DNA from: an uncultured Lentisphaeria bacterium
GTDB lineage: Bacteria; Verrucomicrobiota; Lentisphaeria; Victivallales; UBA1829
Assembly: GCA_949282305.1 (NCBI GenBank)
Contig: CASDPB010000035.1
Location: forward strand, 30,073 to 94,072
DNA length: 64,000 nucleotides
Direction: 5' to 3'
Shown here: positions 34,490-42,120 of the stretch, piece by piece
Numbering within the stretch: the stretch's first letter is position 1
Layout of the letters: each line of letters opens with the position of its first letter
Position numbers and translations under genes: made by a program
Notes under the pieces: model-generated
Seen by the model: the letters and a program-made list of their open reading frames with translations, nothing else
Database searches by the model: none
What the model was told of the DNA's origin: nothing

Positions 34490-34520
34490 ATACAAAAGAG
34501 CCGGGATCTGAATCCCGGCT
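34490..34520 (-). terminator. Intrinsic terminator after trxA
   Basis: AGCCGGGAT and ATCCCGGCT (34499-34520) form a perfect 9-bp stem with a 4-base loop, followed on the minus strand by CTTTTGT. It lies 17 bases after the trxA stop, just before tilS. Confidence 0.65.
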
Positions 34521-34536
34521 GAGCGTTTGACGGCGA

Positions 34537-34860
34537 TCAGGCATTCACTGCGTCTTCAATTGCCTTGATTAAGGTGGCTTTGTCCTGAACTCCGTTGAAC
34601 TGTTTTACGACTGTTCCGTCTTTCAGGATAAAGATTGCCGGAATGTTGCGGACTCCGAATTTCACGGTCTGCTGCTGGACGTCGTCCACATTCGCCTTCA
34701 GTATCAGCGCCTTGTCTCCGACTTCCGCCGCGACCTGGTCCAGAATCGGGGAAAGCATCTTGCAGGGGCCGCACCACTCCGCCCAGAAATCGAGCAGGCA
34801 GACGCCTCTGGAAGTCGCTTCATCAAAATTTTCCGTTGTGACATGTATTACTTCAGCCAT
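34537..34860 (-). CDS. trxA: Thioredoxin
   Basis: The 107-residue protein has the standard thioredoxin length and the active site FWAEWCGPCKML at residues 25-36, the cis-proline segment NIPAIFILKDG and the final helix. It reduces protein disulfides in the cytoplasm using thioredoxin reductase. AGGAG lies 7 bases before the ATG. The gene stands between the PD-(D/E)XK-like gene and tilS. Confidence 0.96.
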   Translation of the reverse strand: MAEVIHVTTENFDEATSRGVCLLDFWAEWCGPCKMLSPILDQVAAEVGDKALILKANVDDVQQQTVKFGVRNIPAIFILKDGTVVKQFNGVQDKATLIKAIEDAVNA

Positions 34861-34961
34861 GATTCTTCTCCTATGATTGTTTGCTGGTTGAATTTTACCC
34901 CATATAACTAAGCTTAAATCCCGAATTTGTCAAGTCCTCAAACGCGGGATTTGCAAAAAAC

Positions 34962-35945
34962 TCAGCACTCCAGATAGGAGCAGGTGCCTTGGAAGAGACA
35001 GCGGGAACAGCGCTGCGGTTCCCGCGACGGCGGAAAGTCTTCCAGGGAACTTGCCGAGGACGGAAGAACGGAGAGCATTTCCGAGGCGGAGTCGTGAATC
35101 CGTTCTTCGTCCGCGGGGGAGGGCGTATAAGCGTCCTCCGTGACATTTCCCGCACACAGCATGAAGGAACGGCATTCCGCGGCGGCATGGTAGCGCCCGG
35201 AAACATAACTGGCGAAAAGGGAGTCTGCCAGAACTCCGGGCGTGTCGGCATAGGAGACTTCCGGAAGATCCCTCTCACGTGGGTGGAGATGGAATTCCAG
35301 GGAAAGAACGCCGTCCCTGCCGAATGCGTAAATGCGCGGCCGCAGGTAAACCGGAAGCGAACCGCAGTGCATCAGAATGAAGTCCGGCGGGACACGCCAG
35401 GAAAGCACGTCCGTTTCAAGGATTTTCCTGAACATCCCGGAGTCGGGAAACGTGATGAAAAACTCTTTGAAAAATCTTTTGCATTCCTCCGGAATCTCTT
35501 TGACGGAGGAGAAACGTCCCGTCCGGTAATAGAGGTCGAACAGGGAAAGTTTTTTGGGGTCGTTGAGATATTCCCTGTTTTCCAGAAAGATTTCCGCAAG
35601 GTAAATGCGGCGCGACAGAGACAGCTTCAATGCTTGAATCAGTTCTTTTCCGCGTTTGTGTACCGGCACGTTCTTCAGCAGAAGCAGGGCTTCCGAAAGA
35701 GCCCCTTCGAGCATTTCCGAGAGCCATGCGGGAAAAGTCCGGAGATACTTTTCCGTGAATGCCTTGCGCGCTATCTGCGAAGCTCCGGCGTCCCATCCGC
35801 CCTGCGCGATGTAATAGCGGATCAGATACGCGCGCCGGCAGGCATGAAAAAGGCGGTGTTTGCCTGCCGACCATGAAAACGTATTCTGCGAAATGTCCTT
35901 GAGCCACAGGGAGGACTGAAGGACGCTCTTGCGGAAATCGTGCAT
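34962..35945 (-). CDS. PD-(D/E)XK-like protein with Fe-S cysteines and degenerate catalytic site
   Basis: The 327-residue protein begins with a segment (TFSWSAGKHRLFHACRRAYLIRYY) like the N-terminus of RecB/AddB/Cas4-type nucleases, which open with S-x-S...C-R-R-x-Y. Cysteines C36, C313, C316 and C322 are spaced like the 4Fe-4S set (C...CxxCxxxxxC) of that group. However, the expected D and ExK residues are missing: the corresponding strand reads LRPRIYAFGRDGVLSLEFHLH. The protein may have lost nuclease activity and kept DNA binding, or I have misassigned the fold. Its ATG overlaps the sppA stop (TGATG), so it is translated with sppA. Confidence 0.55.
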   Translation of the reverse strand: MHDFRKSVLQSSLWLKDISQNTFSWSAGKHRLFHACRRAYLIRYYIAQGGWDAGASQIARKAFTEKYLRTFPAWLSEMLEGALSEALLLLKNVPVHKRGKELIQALKLSLSRRIYLAEIFLENREYLNDPKKLSLFDLYYRTGRFSSVKEIPEECKRFFKEFFITFPDSGMFRKILETDVLSWRVPPDFILMHCGSLPVYLRPRIYAFGRDGVLSLEFHLHPRERDLPEVSYADTPGVLADSLFASYVSGRYHAAAECRSFMLCAGNVTEDAYTPSPADEERIHDSASEMLSVLPSSASSLEDFPPSREPQRCSRCLFQGTCSYLEC

Positions 35946-37039
35946 CAGAGATCAAACGGCAGATAATAGAGTCTGCCCTTCTGCGGATGGAAGGTGTCGG
36001 AGGCTTCCCCGTGCAGAGAGAGCTTTACCGGCTGCGCTTTTGCGCTCATGAGATCAAGAAATCTTGAGAATGAGAACGTTTCCTCGTACCGGATGACAGC
36101 ATAGCTTCCTTTGATTCCGGCAAGGCTGACGGCTTCCGCGACTGCGTCCTTGAAATAGCCGAGCCTGTCGACGAGACCGAGTGCCAGTGCCTGCTGTCCG
36201 TCAAAGACTCTGCCGTCGCCTATGATTGTGTTTTTGATTTTTTCCGCCGGGATGTTGCGTGACTTTGCAACGATGTTCACAAAGACGTTGTAAGTGTTGT
36301 CGACCAGCTTCTGGATGATCTCGACTTCCTGCGGCGTGCGCGCCCGTCCCCCGTTGAGCATGTCCTTCATCCTGCCGGAAGTATAGACTTCCGACTGGAG
36401 ACCGATTTTTTCAAAGAGCTTCTGATAATTGAAGGTCGAGATGATGACTCCGATGCTGCCGGTCAAAGTCAGTTTGTTGGCGATGATCGGGCTGCATCCC
36501 GCCGCGATGTAATACCCGCCGCTCGCCGCAATGGAATTCATCATGGCGACGACCGGTTTTCTTCTGCGGACATTCAGAACCTCTTCGTAAATTTCGTCGG
36601 ATGCCGTCACTTCTCCGCCGGGAGTGTTCAGATTCATGATGACCGCTTTCACGCCGGGATCCTCTGCCGCCTTGCGGAGCTGGGCGCAGATATATCCGGA
36701 AACGGCGTTGTCATAATAGGAACTGCCCTCGTCGGAAACAATGACTCCATTGACGTTAATCACTACGATCCTGTTGGGACAGTTTACGCTGTTGGAGCCG
36801 TCCACGTAGATTTCCCTGAAGTCCCTGCCGCTGGCATAGCGGAAGGTTGCCGGAGAGTTGTCCGGACTGAATTCACTCAGCTTCTCTGCCCCGATGATGA
36901 CAAGTCCGACCAGAAAAAGCAGCATGACGCCGCCCGCGGCAAGAACCGCCAGCGCGACCAGCGAACCGATCAGACAGCCTTTGTTTGCGCAGCCGGACTG
37001 CTCTGCCGCGGGTGTCCGGGGAGTCTGTTCCTGAACCAT
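35945..37039 (-). CDS. sppA: Signal peptide peptidase SppA, 36K type
   Basis: The 364-residue protein has one N-terminal membrane anchor (residues 16-45) and an S49 peptidase domain: LNTPGGEVTASDEIYEE, the nucleophile serine in MNSIAASGGYYIA, TLTGSIGVI and the lysine-bearing segment SGRMKDMLNGG. It degrades signal peptides left in the membrane. The ATG at 37037-37039 follows AAAGGA by 9 bases; an upstream TTG is rejected. It lies 14 bases after the PfkB gene and its stop overlaps the next start, so pfkB-like, sppA and the nuclease-fold gene form an operon. Confidence 0.92.
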   Translation of the reverse strand: MVQEQTPRTPAAEQSGCANKGCLIGSLVALAVLAAGGVMLLFLVGLVIIGAEKLSEFSPDNSPATFRYASGRDFREIYVDGSNSVNCPNRIVVINVNGVIVSDEGSSYYDNAVSGYICAQLRKAAEDPGVKAVIMNLNTPGGEVTASDEIYEEVLNVRRRKPVVAMMNSIAASGGYYIAAGCSPIIANKLTLTGSIGVIISTFNYQKLFEKIGLQSEVYTSGRMKDMLNGGRARTPQEVEIIQKLVDNTYNVFVNIVAKSRNIPAEKIKNTIIGDGRVFDGQQALALGLVDRLGYFKDAVAEAVSLAGIKGSYAVIRYEETFSFSRFLDLMSAKAQPVKLSLHGEASDTFHPQKGRLYYLPFDL

Positions 37040-37053
37040 GATTATGAATCCTT

Positions 37054-37992
37054 TCAATAGGTTTTTATCAGTTCGGGGGCAGCTGCCGACCTGCGGAGTT
37101 CCAGCGCCGTATTCCTGTCATAATATGCGCATACCTGGGTCATGCAGCTTGCCGAGGCGGCGGAGAGTCCGAGCAGGAACGCCTCCATCGGGTCGGTGCC
37201 GTTCACGATTTCGGAAAGCATGACGGATGAGCAGGTGTCGCCCGCGCCGATCGTATTTGCCACTTTGCTTATTTCCGGCGGCGCAAGCTGATACAGTTCC
37301 CTGCCGTTGAAGAAATACCCGTTGTCCGGACCGGCTGTGACGGCAATCATTTTCACCGGATATTTTTCCCGGCAGTCTCCGATCGCCGAAAAAATGTCCT
37401 GTCTGCCTGAAAGTTTGAATATTTCCTCCTGATTGACTTTCAGCAGCGACACGCCCGCCTGCAGGGATTGTTCCACATTCATGAAAGAGTCCAGCAGAAC
37501 GAATTTTCCCGCACGGGAGGCTTCCCCGATCAGCGATGCGTAGAAATCCTGCGAAACTCCCGGCGGATAGGTTCCGCAGACAGCCAGTGCATCGGTTTCC
37601 GGAAGCTCTTTCACCGCCATCCGGAAAAGCCGGGCGACCGTTTCCTCCGGGATTCTTGCGGAAGGTTCAATCAGCTCCGTGACGGAATGCGGATTTTCGC
37701 TGATGACCGTGGTGCAGACCCGTGTCCGTGCCTCCGAGACAGCGGTGATATGGCGGATTTGTTCCTGATCCAGCACGTCGGTCAGGAGTTTGCCCGTGAG
37801 CCCCCCTGCGAACTGCAGTACGAGAGCATCGGCTTTTCCCCAGCTTTTCGCCGCTCTGGCAAAATTGATCCCCTTGCCGGATGCGGTCTGATCCGCTTCT
37901 GCCGCCCGGTTTACTTCACCCCATTGCAGAGCCGGGAAAATCAGAGTCTTCTGCCATGCCGGATTGAGCCCGGAAACAAGTATTTTCTTCAT
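37054..37992 (-). CDS. PfkB-family sugar kinase (1-phosphofructokinase/tagatose-6-phosphate kinase-like)
   Basis: The 312-residue protein has the PfkB layout: GLNPAWQKTLIF at the start, the first signature region ASGKGINFARAAKSWG, the AVCGTYPPGV strand and the second signature NTIGAGDTCSSVM with the catalytic aspartate. LacC/FruK-like members phosphorylate fructose-1-phosphate or tagatose-6-phosphate. It is first in an operon with sppA, and no sugar transporter is adjacent, so the substrate is open. AAGGAATGAG precedes the ATG. Confidence 0.82.
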   Translation of the reverse strand: MKKILVSGLNPAWQKTLIFPALQWGEVNRAAEADQTASGKGINFARAAKSWGKADALVLQFAGGLTGKLLTDVLDQEQIRHITAVSEARTRVCTTVISENPHSVTELIEPSARIPEETVARLFRMAVKELPETDALAVCGTYPPGVSQDFYASLIGEASRAGKFVLLDSFMNVEQSLQAGVSLLKVNQEEIFKLSGRQDIFSAIGDCREKYPVKMIAVTAGPDNGYFFNGRELYQLAPPEISKVANTIGAGDTCSSVMLSEIVNGTDPMEAFLLGLSAASASCMTQVCAYYDRNTALELRRSAAAPELIKTY

Positions 37993-38094
37993 CGTTTCTC
38001 ATTCCTTCCATCTGTTTTTCATGAAACTTATCATAAAAGAACTCTTTTGTCAAATGAATGGCGGCAGAAAAGATGAAAAGGAGCGGAGGGACAG

Positions 38095-38493
38095 TCATGG
38101 CTTGAGTCGCGTTCCGCCTGAAAAACATGCGTGGCTTTGCTGTCTGCTATGAAACAGATTGCTTTGGCGCTGGCAATGTATGCGGAAGACAACAACGGAG
38201 AATATCCCCCCGAATTGCGTTTGATATATGACCTGAATTATCTGACCGACCGGGAGGTCTATTTCTGCAAAATGGATCCGTCACGGAATGCGCAGACGCC
38301 GGAAACAGGCTGGTGCGGGGCAAGCTGTCTTTACCATTGTCCGGGAAAAACGGACAAAACGGAGAAGAGACTGCTTCTTGAGGAAAAAACGGGAAATCAT
38401 CTGGATCAGTATCGGAACCGGATTTATTCCGATGGTTCTCTGGAAGGTTCTGCGCAGAGGCGGTTTTTCCATCGTTCTACGGCAGAACCTTAA
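38095..38493 (+). pseudogene. Decayed pseudopilin-like gene fragment
   Basis: The open part reads MKQIALALAMYAEDNNGEYPPEL, then YLTDREVYFCKMDPS and, near the end, GNHLDQYRNRIYSDGSLEG. These are the middle and end of PVC-type pseudopilins, whose pattern is M-K-Q-I-x-L-A-L-x-M-Y-A-x-D-N-N and x-D-G-x-x-E-G. The preceding sequence LSRVPPEKHAWLCCL, in a neighbouring frame, matches the segment that normally joins the hydrophobic helix to this part, so a frameshift is present near 38148. The prepilin leader and helix are missing. I regard it as a remnant of a third pseudopilin gene. Confidence 0.6.
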
Positions 38494-39403
38494 GACCCCC
38501 GGGGATGTTTTCCTGGTTCTTTCTGGCTGTTCTCCGGCAGAAGGAGATGAAATCCTCTGCAAATTTCAGGTTTTCATTCGGCATGTAAATGAAATTGATG
38601 GAACGCCGGATGGGACCTTCGATGAAACGTGCCTTTGACAGCGTTCCCGCCGCCAGTTCGTCCTGGATTGCCAGTTCCGACATGACGCTGATTCCGAATC
38701 CGCTTCTGACAAGCTGCTTGATGGCGTCGAACCCCGATATTTCCAGAATGCAGCGGCGTCTTGGCGGCGGCAGGTTGTGTTCCTGGCGGAAACAGTCGAA
38801 ATGCCAGCGTGTGCCTGAACCTGCTTCGCGCAGAATCAGCCGTTTCCCTTTTTCCAGACAATCCGCTAGACTCAGCTCCTTTCCCGCGAATCCGGGCGGC
38901 CCGACTGCGACAAGCTCATCCTCCAGAAGCGGTTCATAGAAGAAGAATTTCTTGTCGAACGGCCCTTCCACCAGCGCCATGTCCAGACGGTGCTTCCTGA
39001 GCATATCGGCAATTTCATCCGTGTTCGCAATATGAAGATCGAGATTCACCTCCGGGTGTTTCCGCATATACAGTGCAAGCAGTTTCGGCAGAACATATCC
39101 CCCGGCAGTCATGGTGGCGCCGATCCGGTACCGGCGGTTTTCCGAGGCGGCGTTGTGAACCTTGCGCATCAGCTGTTCCGCTTCATTCAGGAGCTTTTCA
39201 CTTTCCTGCAGCAGCGTGCGCCCGGCGGGAGTCAGACGCACCTGCCGCCCGTCGCGCTCGAAGAGCGCATGTCCCAGTTCGCGTTCCAGCTGTGCAATCT
39301 GCTGAGTCACGTTCGGCTGGGTCATTCCGAGTGCCGCGGCCGCTTCGGTGAAGTTGTTCAGCACCGCCGCCATGCGGAAAATATTGAGCTTGCGGTCTAT
39401 CAT
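38477..39403 (-). CDS. LysR-family transcriptional regulator
   Basis: The 308-residue protein has the LysR helix-turn-helix (NIFRMAAVLNNFTEAAAALGMTQPNVTQQIAQLERELG) and a type 2 periplasmic-binding sensor domain (YRIGATMTAGGYVLPKLLALYM, DMALVEGPF, LREAGSGTRWHFD). It resembles CysL/YeiE-type regulators of the adjacent YeiH transporters. It is divergent from the YeiH-like gene, with a perfect palindrome between them. The ATG at 39401-39403 is chosen at the HTH domain; the frame is open upstream, and no strong ribosome binding site is present. Its 3' end overlaps the end of the pseudopilin remnant. Confidence 0.88.
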   Translation of the reverse strand: MIDRKLNIFRMAAVLNNFTEAAAALGMTQPNVTQQIAQLERELGHALFERDGRQVRLTPAGRTLLQESEKLLNEAEQLMRKVHNAASENRRYRIGATMTAGGYVLPKLLALYMRKHPEVNLDLHIANTDEIADMLRKHRLDMALVEGPFDKKFFFYEPLLEDELVAVGPPGFAGKELSLADCLEKGKRLILREAGSGTRWHFDCFRQEHNLPPPRRRCILEISGFDAIKQLVRSGFGISVMSELAIQDELAAGTLSKARFIEGPIRRSINFIYMPNENLKFAEDFISFCRRTARKNQENIPGGLKVLP

Positions 39404-39511
39404 AGTCGTGTAAACAGGATGCGGAAACCCGGAGAAATCAGTTCTCCCCGTGGCTTCGTGTTCCTCATTCCTTTCCGTGAAAAAAATCTTCTGATGGACA
39501 GGATAATGTAA

Positions 39512-39532
39512 TTGATAATTTTTAATTATCAA
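39512..39532. promoter_or_regulatory. Candidate LysR-type operator: perfect 9-3-9 palindrome
   Basis: TTGATAATT (39512-39520), TTT, AATTATCAA (39524-39532) is a perfect inverted repeat in the LysR/YeiH divergent region. It contains the T-N11-A pattern typical of LysR-family binding sites. Confidence 0.65.
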
Positions 39533-39632
39533 ATCATAATGTATAATAATTTTTATTTTTTTGAATTCCGGAATATATTATCTTTCATCTCAGGTGAAAA
39601 ACATCAGAACAATCAGGAAAGGAATTTGGAGA

Positions 39633-40676
39633 ATGGACGGGAAAGCAGTCAGGCAGGAGCCGGCGGAAGCGCCGGCTGAAACGGGAGTGAATGCGAAGGA
39701 ATGGACGCGCCGGATCGTCTTTCTTGCGGTGGCGACGGCTTTTTTCGCGGTTCCGTGGGCATGTCCGGTTTTGCGCAACTATGCGCCGGGAGTCGCCGTG
39801 ATCGCCGGAGTGATTTTTGCCGTGACTTACGGGAATCCTTTTGCGTCCGTGACCGGTAAACTGACATCCACTCTGCTTGGCGCCTCGATCGTCGGCATGG
39901 GATTCGGGATGAATCTCGTTGATGTTCTCCGCGCCGGGGCGAACGGAATGGCTTACACGGCAATCGGCATTACCCTGGGCATTGCGCTGGGGGTCTGGCT
40001 TGGAAAACGCCTCGGGCTTGCCAGGGATACGATGTATCTGGTAAGTGTCGGGACGTCGATCTGCGGAGGCAGCGCAATCGCGGCGGCGGCTCCGGTGCTG
40101 AAAGCCAAAGCGCATGATGTCGCGATTGCTTCGGCGACGGTGTTTACTCTGAATGCCGTTGCGCTTCTGATTTTTCCGCCGATCGGACATGCCCTCGGAA
40201 TGAATGAAGTCCAGTTCGGCTTCTGGTCTGCGCTCGGCATTCACGACACCAGTTCGGTGGTGGGTGCTTCGATGCAGTACGGCCCGACGGCGCTTGAGGT
40301 CGGAACCACGGTGAAACTCGCCCGTGCACTCTGGATTGTTCCCGTGACACTTTTCCTTTCCTGCTTCGTTGCAGGCGCGGTGGAAGGCGAAAAGCGGAAA
40401 ATCAAGCTCAAAATTCCCTGGTTCATTCCCGGATTCATCGCGGCGGCGGCTCTTGTGACATGGATTCCCGCCACAGCTCCCGCGGGAGGCTTCCTGAAGG
40501 AGGTCTCAAAATATATGATGATTGCCACGCTGTTCCTGATCGGTGCAAACCTGAGCCGGGAAAAGCTGAAGGAACTTGGACTGAAACCCGTGGTGCATGG
40601 CGTCATACTCTGGATTGTCCTTGCGACTCTCTGGGGGGCGGCAATCCATCTCGGCTGGGTTCATTGCGTGAAATGA
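39633..40676 (+). CDS. yeiH: YeiH/UPF0324-family membrane transporter
   Basis: The 347-residue protein has about ten membrane helices and the family patterns PGVAVIAGVIFAVTYGNPF, LLGASIVGMGFGMNL, SVGTSICGGSAIAAAAPVLKA, WSALGIHDTSSVVGAS and KLARALWIVPVTL. The family is annotated as putative sulfate or sulfite exporters; a role with an oxidised-sulfur compound is likely but not proven. The ATG at 39633 has GGAG directly upstream and AAAGGA a little earlier; a start 24 codons earlier is less supported. A LysR gene is divergent. Confidence 0.85.
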   Translation: MDGKAVRQEPAEAPAETGVNAKEWTRRIVFLAVATAFFAVPWACPVLRNYAPGVAVIAGVIFAVTYGNPFASVTGKLTSTLLGASIVGMGFGMNLVDVLRAGANGMAYTAIGITLGIALGVWLGKRLGLARDTMYLVSVGTSICGGSAIAAAAPVLKAKAHDVAIASATVFTLNAVALLIFPPIGHALGMNEVQFGFWSALGIHDTSSVVGASMQYGPTALEVGTTVKLARALWIVPVTLFLSCFVAGAVEGEKRKIKLKIPWFIPGFIAAAALVTWIPATAPAGGFLKEVSKYMMIATLFLIGANLSREKLKELGLKPVVHGVILWIVLATLWGAAIHLGWVHCVK

Positions 40677-40682
40677 AATACT

Positions 40683-40728
40683 CCGGCTGCGGGTGAATCT
40701 TCTTAATCAAGCCCGCGGCCGGTCTTTT
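40683..40728 (+). terminator. Intrinsic terminator after yeiH
   Basis: CCGGCTGCGGG (40683-40693) pairs with CCCGCGGCCGG (40712-40722), an 11-bp stem with one T-G pair, followed by TCTTTT. It lies between convergent yeiH and truA. Confidence 0.75.
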
Positions 40729-41543
40729 CACATCATCCAGAAAGGCGGCTTTTCGAGTTCGTGCGTCCGCCATGAATCGTCGTAGAAGACCTTCAGCAGG
40801 AACAGCCCGAGCGCGGGAGCGGTGTCTCTTGCGGCGGAACGGCTTCTTGCCTTCAGCATTTCACCGACGGCATCGGGCGGCAGATTGCCGCGCCCGACGT
40901 CTGCGACCGCCCCGACGATGCTCCGCACCATCTTGTAAAGAAAACCGTTCCCGACAATGTGGAGACAGACCAGCGGTCCGAACTGCCTGATTTCCGCCTT
41001 GTAGATTGTGCGGACGTGATCTTTTGAGGGATCAAGTTCCACCGTGAAAGTTGAGAAATCGTGAGTGCCTTCAATCTGTTTCAGAGCCTGACGCATTCCC
41101 TCGATATTGACAAGATCGCTGATGTGCCAGCTCCAACGGCAGGTGAAGGGATTCAGATCGCCCGTGTTGATGACGTAGACGTATGCTTTGCTGTGCGCGG
41201 AAAAACGCGCGTTGAAATCCGGTTCGGCAATGACTGCCTCCCGTATTTTGATGCTCGGCGGGAGCAGACGGTTCAACGCTTTCTTGACCTTCCAGTCCGG
41301 AATGTAAGGGGAGGGCGGCGCTTTGAATGACGCCGCCATGCCGAGCGCATGCACGCCGGAGTCCGTCCGGCTGCTGCCCTGCACGCGGATTTGCGTGTTG
41401 TTGAACAGACGGCAGAGCTTTTCCTCCAGCACTTCCTGAACCGTGATGCCGTTGGGCTGCCTCTGCCAGCCATGATATTCGGTGCCGTCGAAACTCAGTT
41501 CCAGACGGAATGTCCGGACAGGGTGAGTCGTATTCTCTTCCAT
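40728..41543 (-). CDS. truA: tRNA pseudouridine(38-40) synthase
   Basis: The 271-residue protein makes pseudouridine at positions 38-40 of tRNA anticodon arms. It has LELSFDGTEYHGWQRQP, the catalytic aspartate segment GSSRTDSGVHALGMAA, RFSAHSKAYVYVI and the C-terminal NGFLYKMVRSIVGAVADVGRG. The ATG at 41543 is preferred because it leaves a 4-base gap to the thpR stop and matches the family N-terminus; the ATG at 41564 is possible. It is the last gene of the operon glutaredoxin-like, membrane protein, thpR, truA. Confidence 0.94.
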   Translation of the reverse strand: MEENTTHPVRTFRLELSFDGTEYHGWQRQPNGITVQEVLEEKLCRLFNNTQIRVQGSSRTDSGVHALGMAASFKAPPSPYIPDWKVKKALNRLLPPSIKIREAVIAEPDFNARFSAHSKAYVYVINTGDLNPFTCRWSWHISDLVNIEGMRQALKQIEGTHDFSTFTVELDPSKDHVRTIYKAEIRQFGPLVCLHIVGNGFLYKMVRSIVGAVADVGRGNLPPDAVGEMLKARSRSAARDTAPALGLFLLKVFYDDSWRTHELEKPPFWMM

Positions 41544-41547
41544 GGAC

Positions 41548-42120
41548 TCAGAAATCCAGTTCATGTTCCGCCAGCGGCGTGTAAACCGCGCCGGATTTTT
41601 TGAGTTCGCTTTTGAAGATCACGATTTTCTGCGCGAACGGTTCGGGCAGTTTCGGCATGGCGTCCGCCCACTTCCTGATGCGGAACAGATCGAACTTTAC
41701 CGGAGGCCTGTTCATGCGCATGATCGTGATATGCGGCAGAAACGGACGGTTTTCCCTGGGCAGGTTCAATGCGGCAAGGACGACGTCGTCCACGCGGGAC
41801 TTCAGCTCCTCAAATGCGTGGGAGCACTGCATCGTCACCGCAAGCGTGGAGGCTTTCCGTTCACTCGGGAAGAAGCGGTAGCCCGTATAGGTGAAGCGCA
41901 CCTTGCGGAGATGATTCATTCCAGGCTCGAATTCGTCAATCAGCCTGTCCAGGGCGTTGGGAGAGGTGTCGCCGATGAACCGCATGGTCATGTGCATCTG
42001 GTCTTCGGAACTCCACTTCCAGAAGGGCAGTTCCTTTTCGTAGCGGATCAGCGCCTTGCGCAGTTCCTGCGGGATTTCGAGAGCGATGAAAATGCGCAGC
42101 ATGGCGTTTTTGCCGGTCAT
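41548..42120 (-). CDS. thpR: RNA 2',3'-cyclic phosphodiesterase (2H family)
   Basis: The 190-residue protein has the two H-x-T motifs of 2H phosphoesterases, QMHMTMRFIGDT and FLPHITIMRMNR, and the start LRIFIALEIP typical of ThpR. It opens 2',3'-cyclic phosphates at RNA ends. The ATG follows AAAGGAGG and overlaps the stop of the upstream membrane-protein gene (ATGA), so translation is coupled. Confidence 0.92.
   Translation of the reverse strand: MTGKNAMLRIFIALEIPQELRKALIRYEKELPFWKWSSEDQMHMTMRFIGDTSPNALDRLIDEFEPGMNHLRKVRFTYTGYRFFPSERKASTLAVTMQCSHAFEELKSRVDDVVLAALNLPRENRPFLPHITIMRMNRPPVKFDLFRIRKWADAMPKLPEPFAQKIVIFKSELKKSGAVYTPLAEHELDF

Noticed and set aside
38131..38493. Intact 120-residue gene
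   Set aside because: It begins inside a pseudopilin domain, lacks the leader helix and is preceded by matching sequence in another frame, so it is better called a pseudogene.
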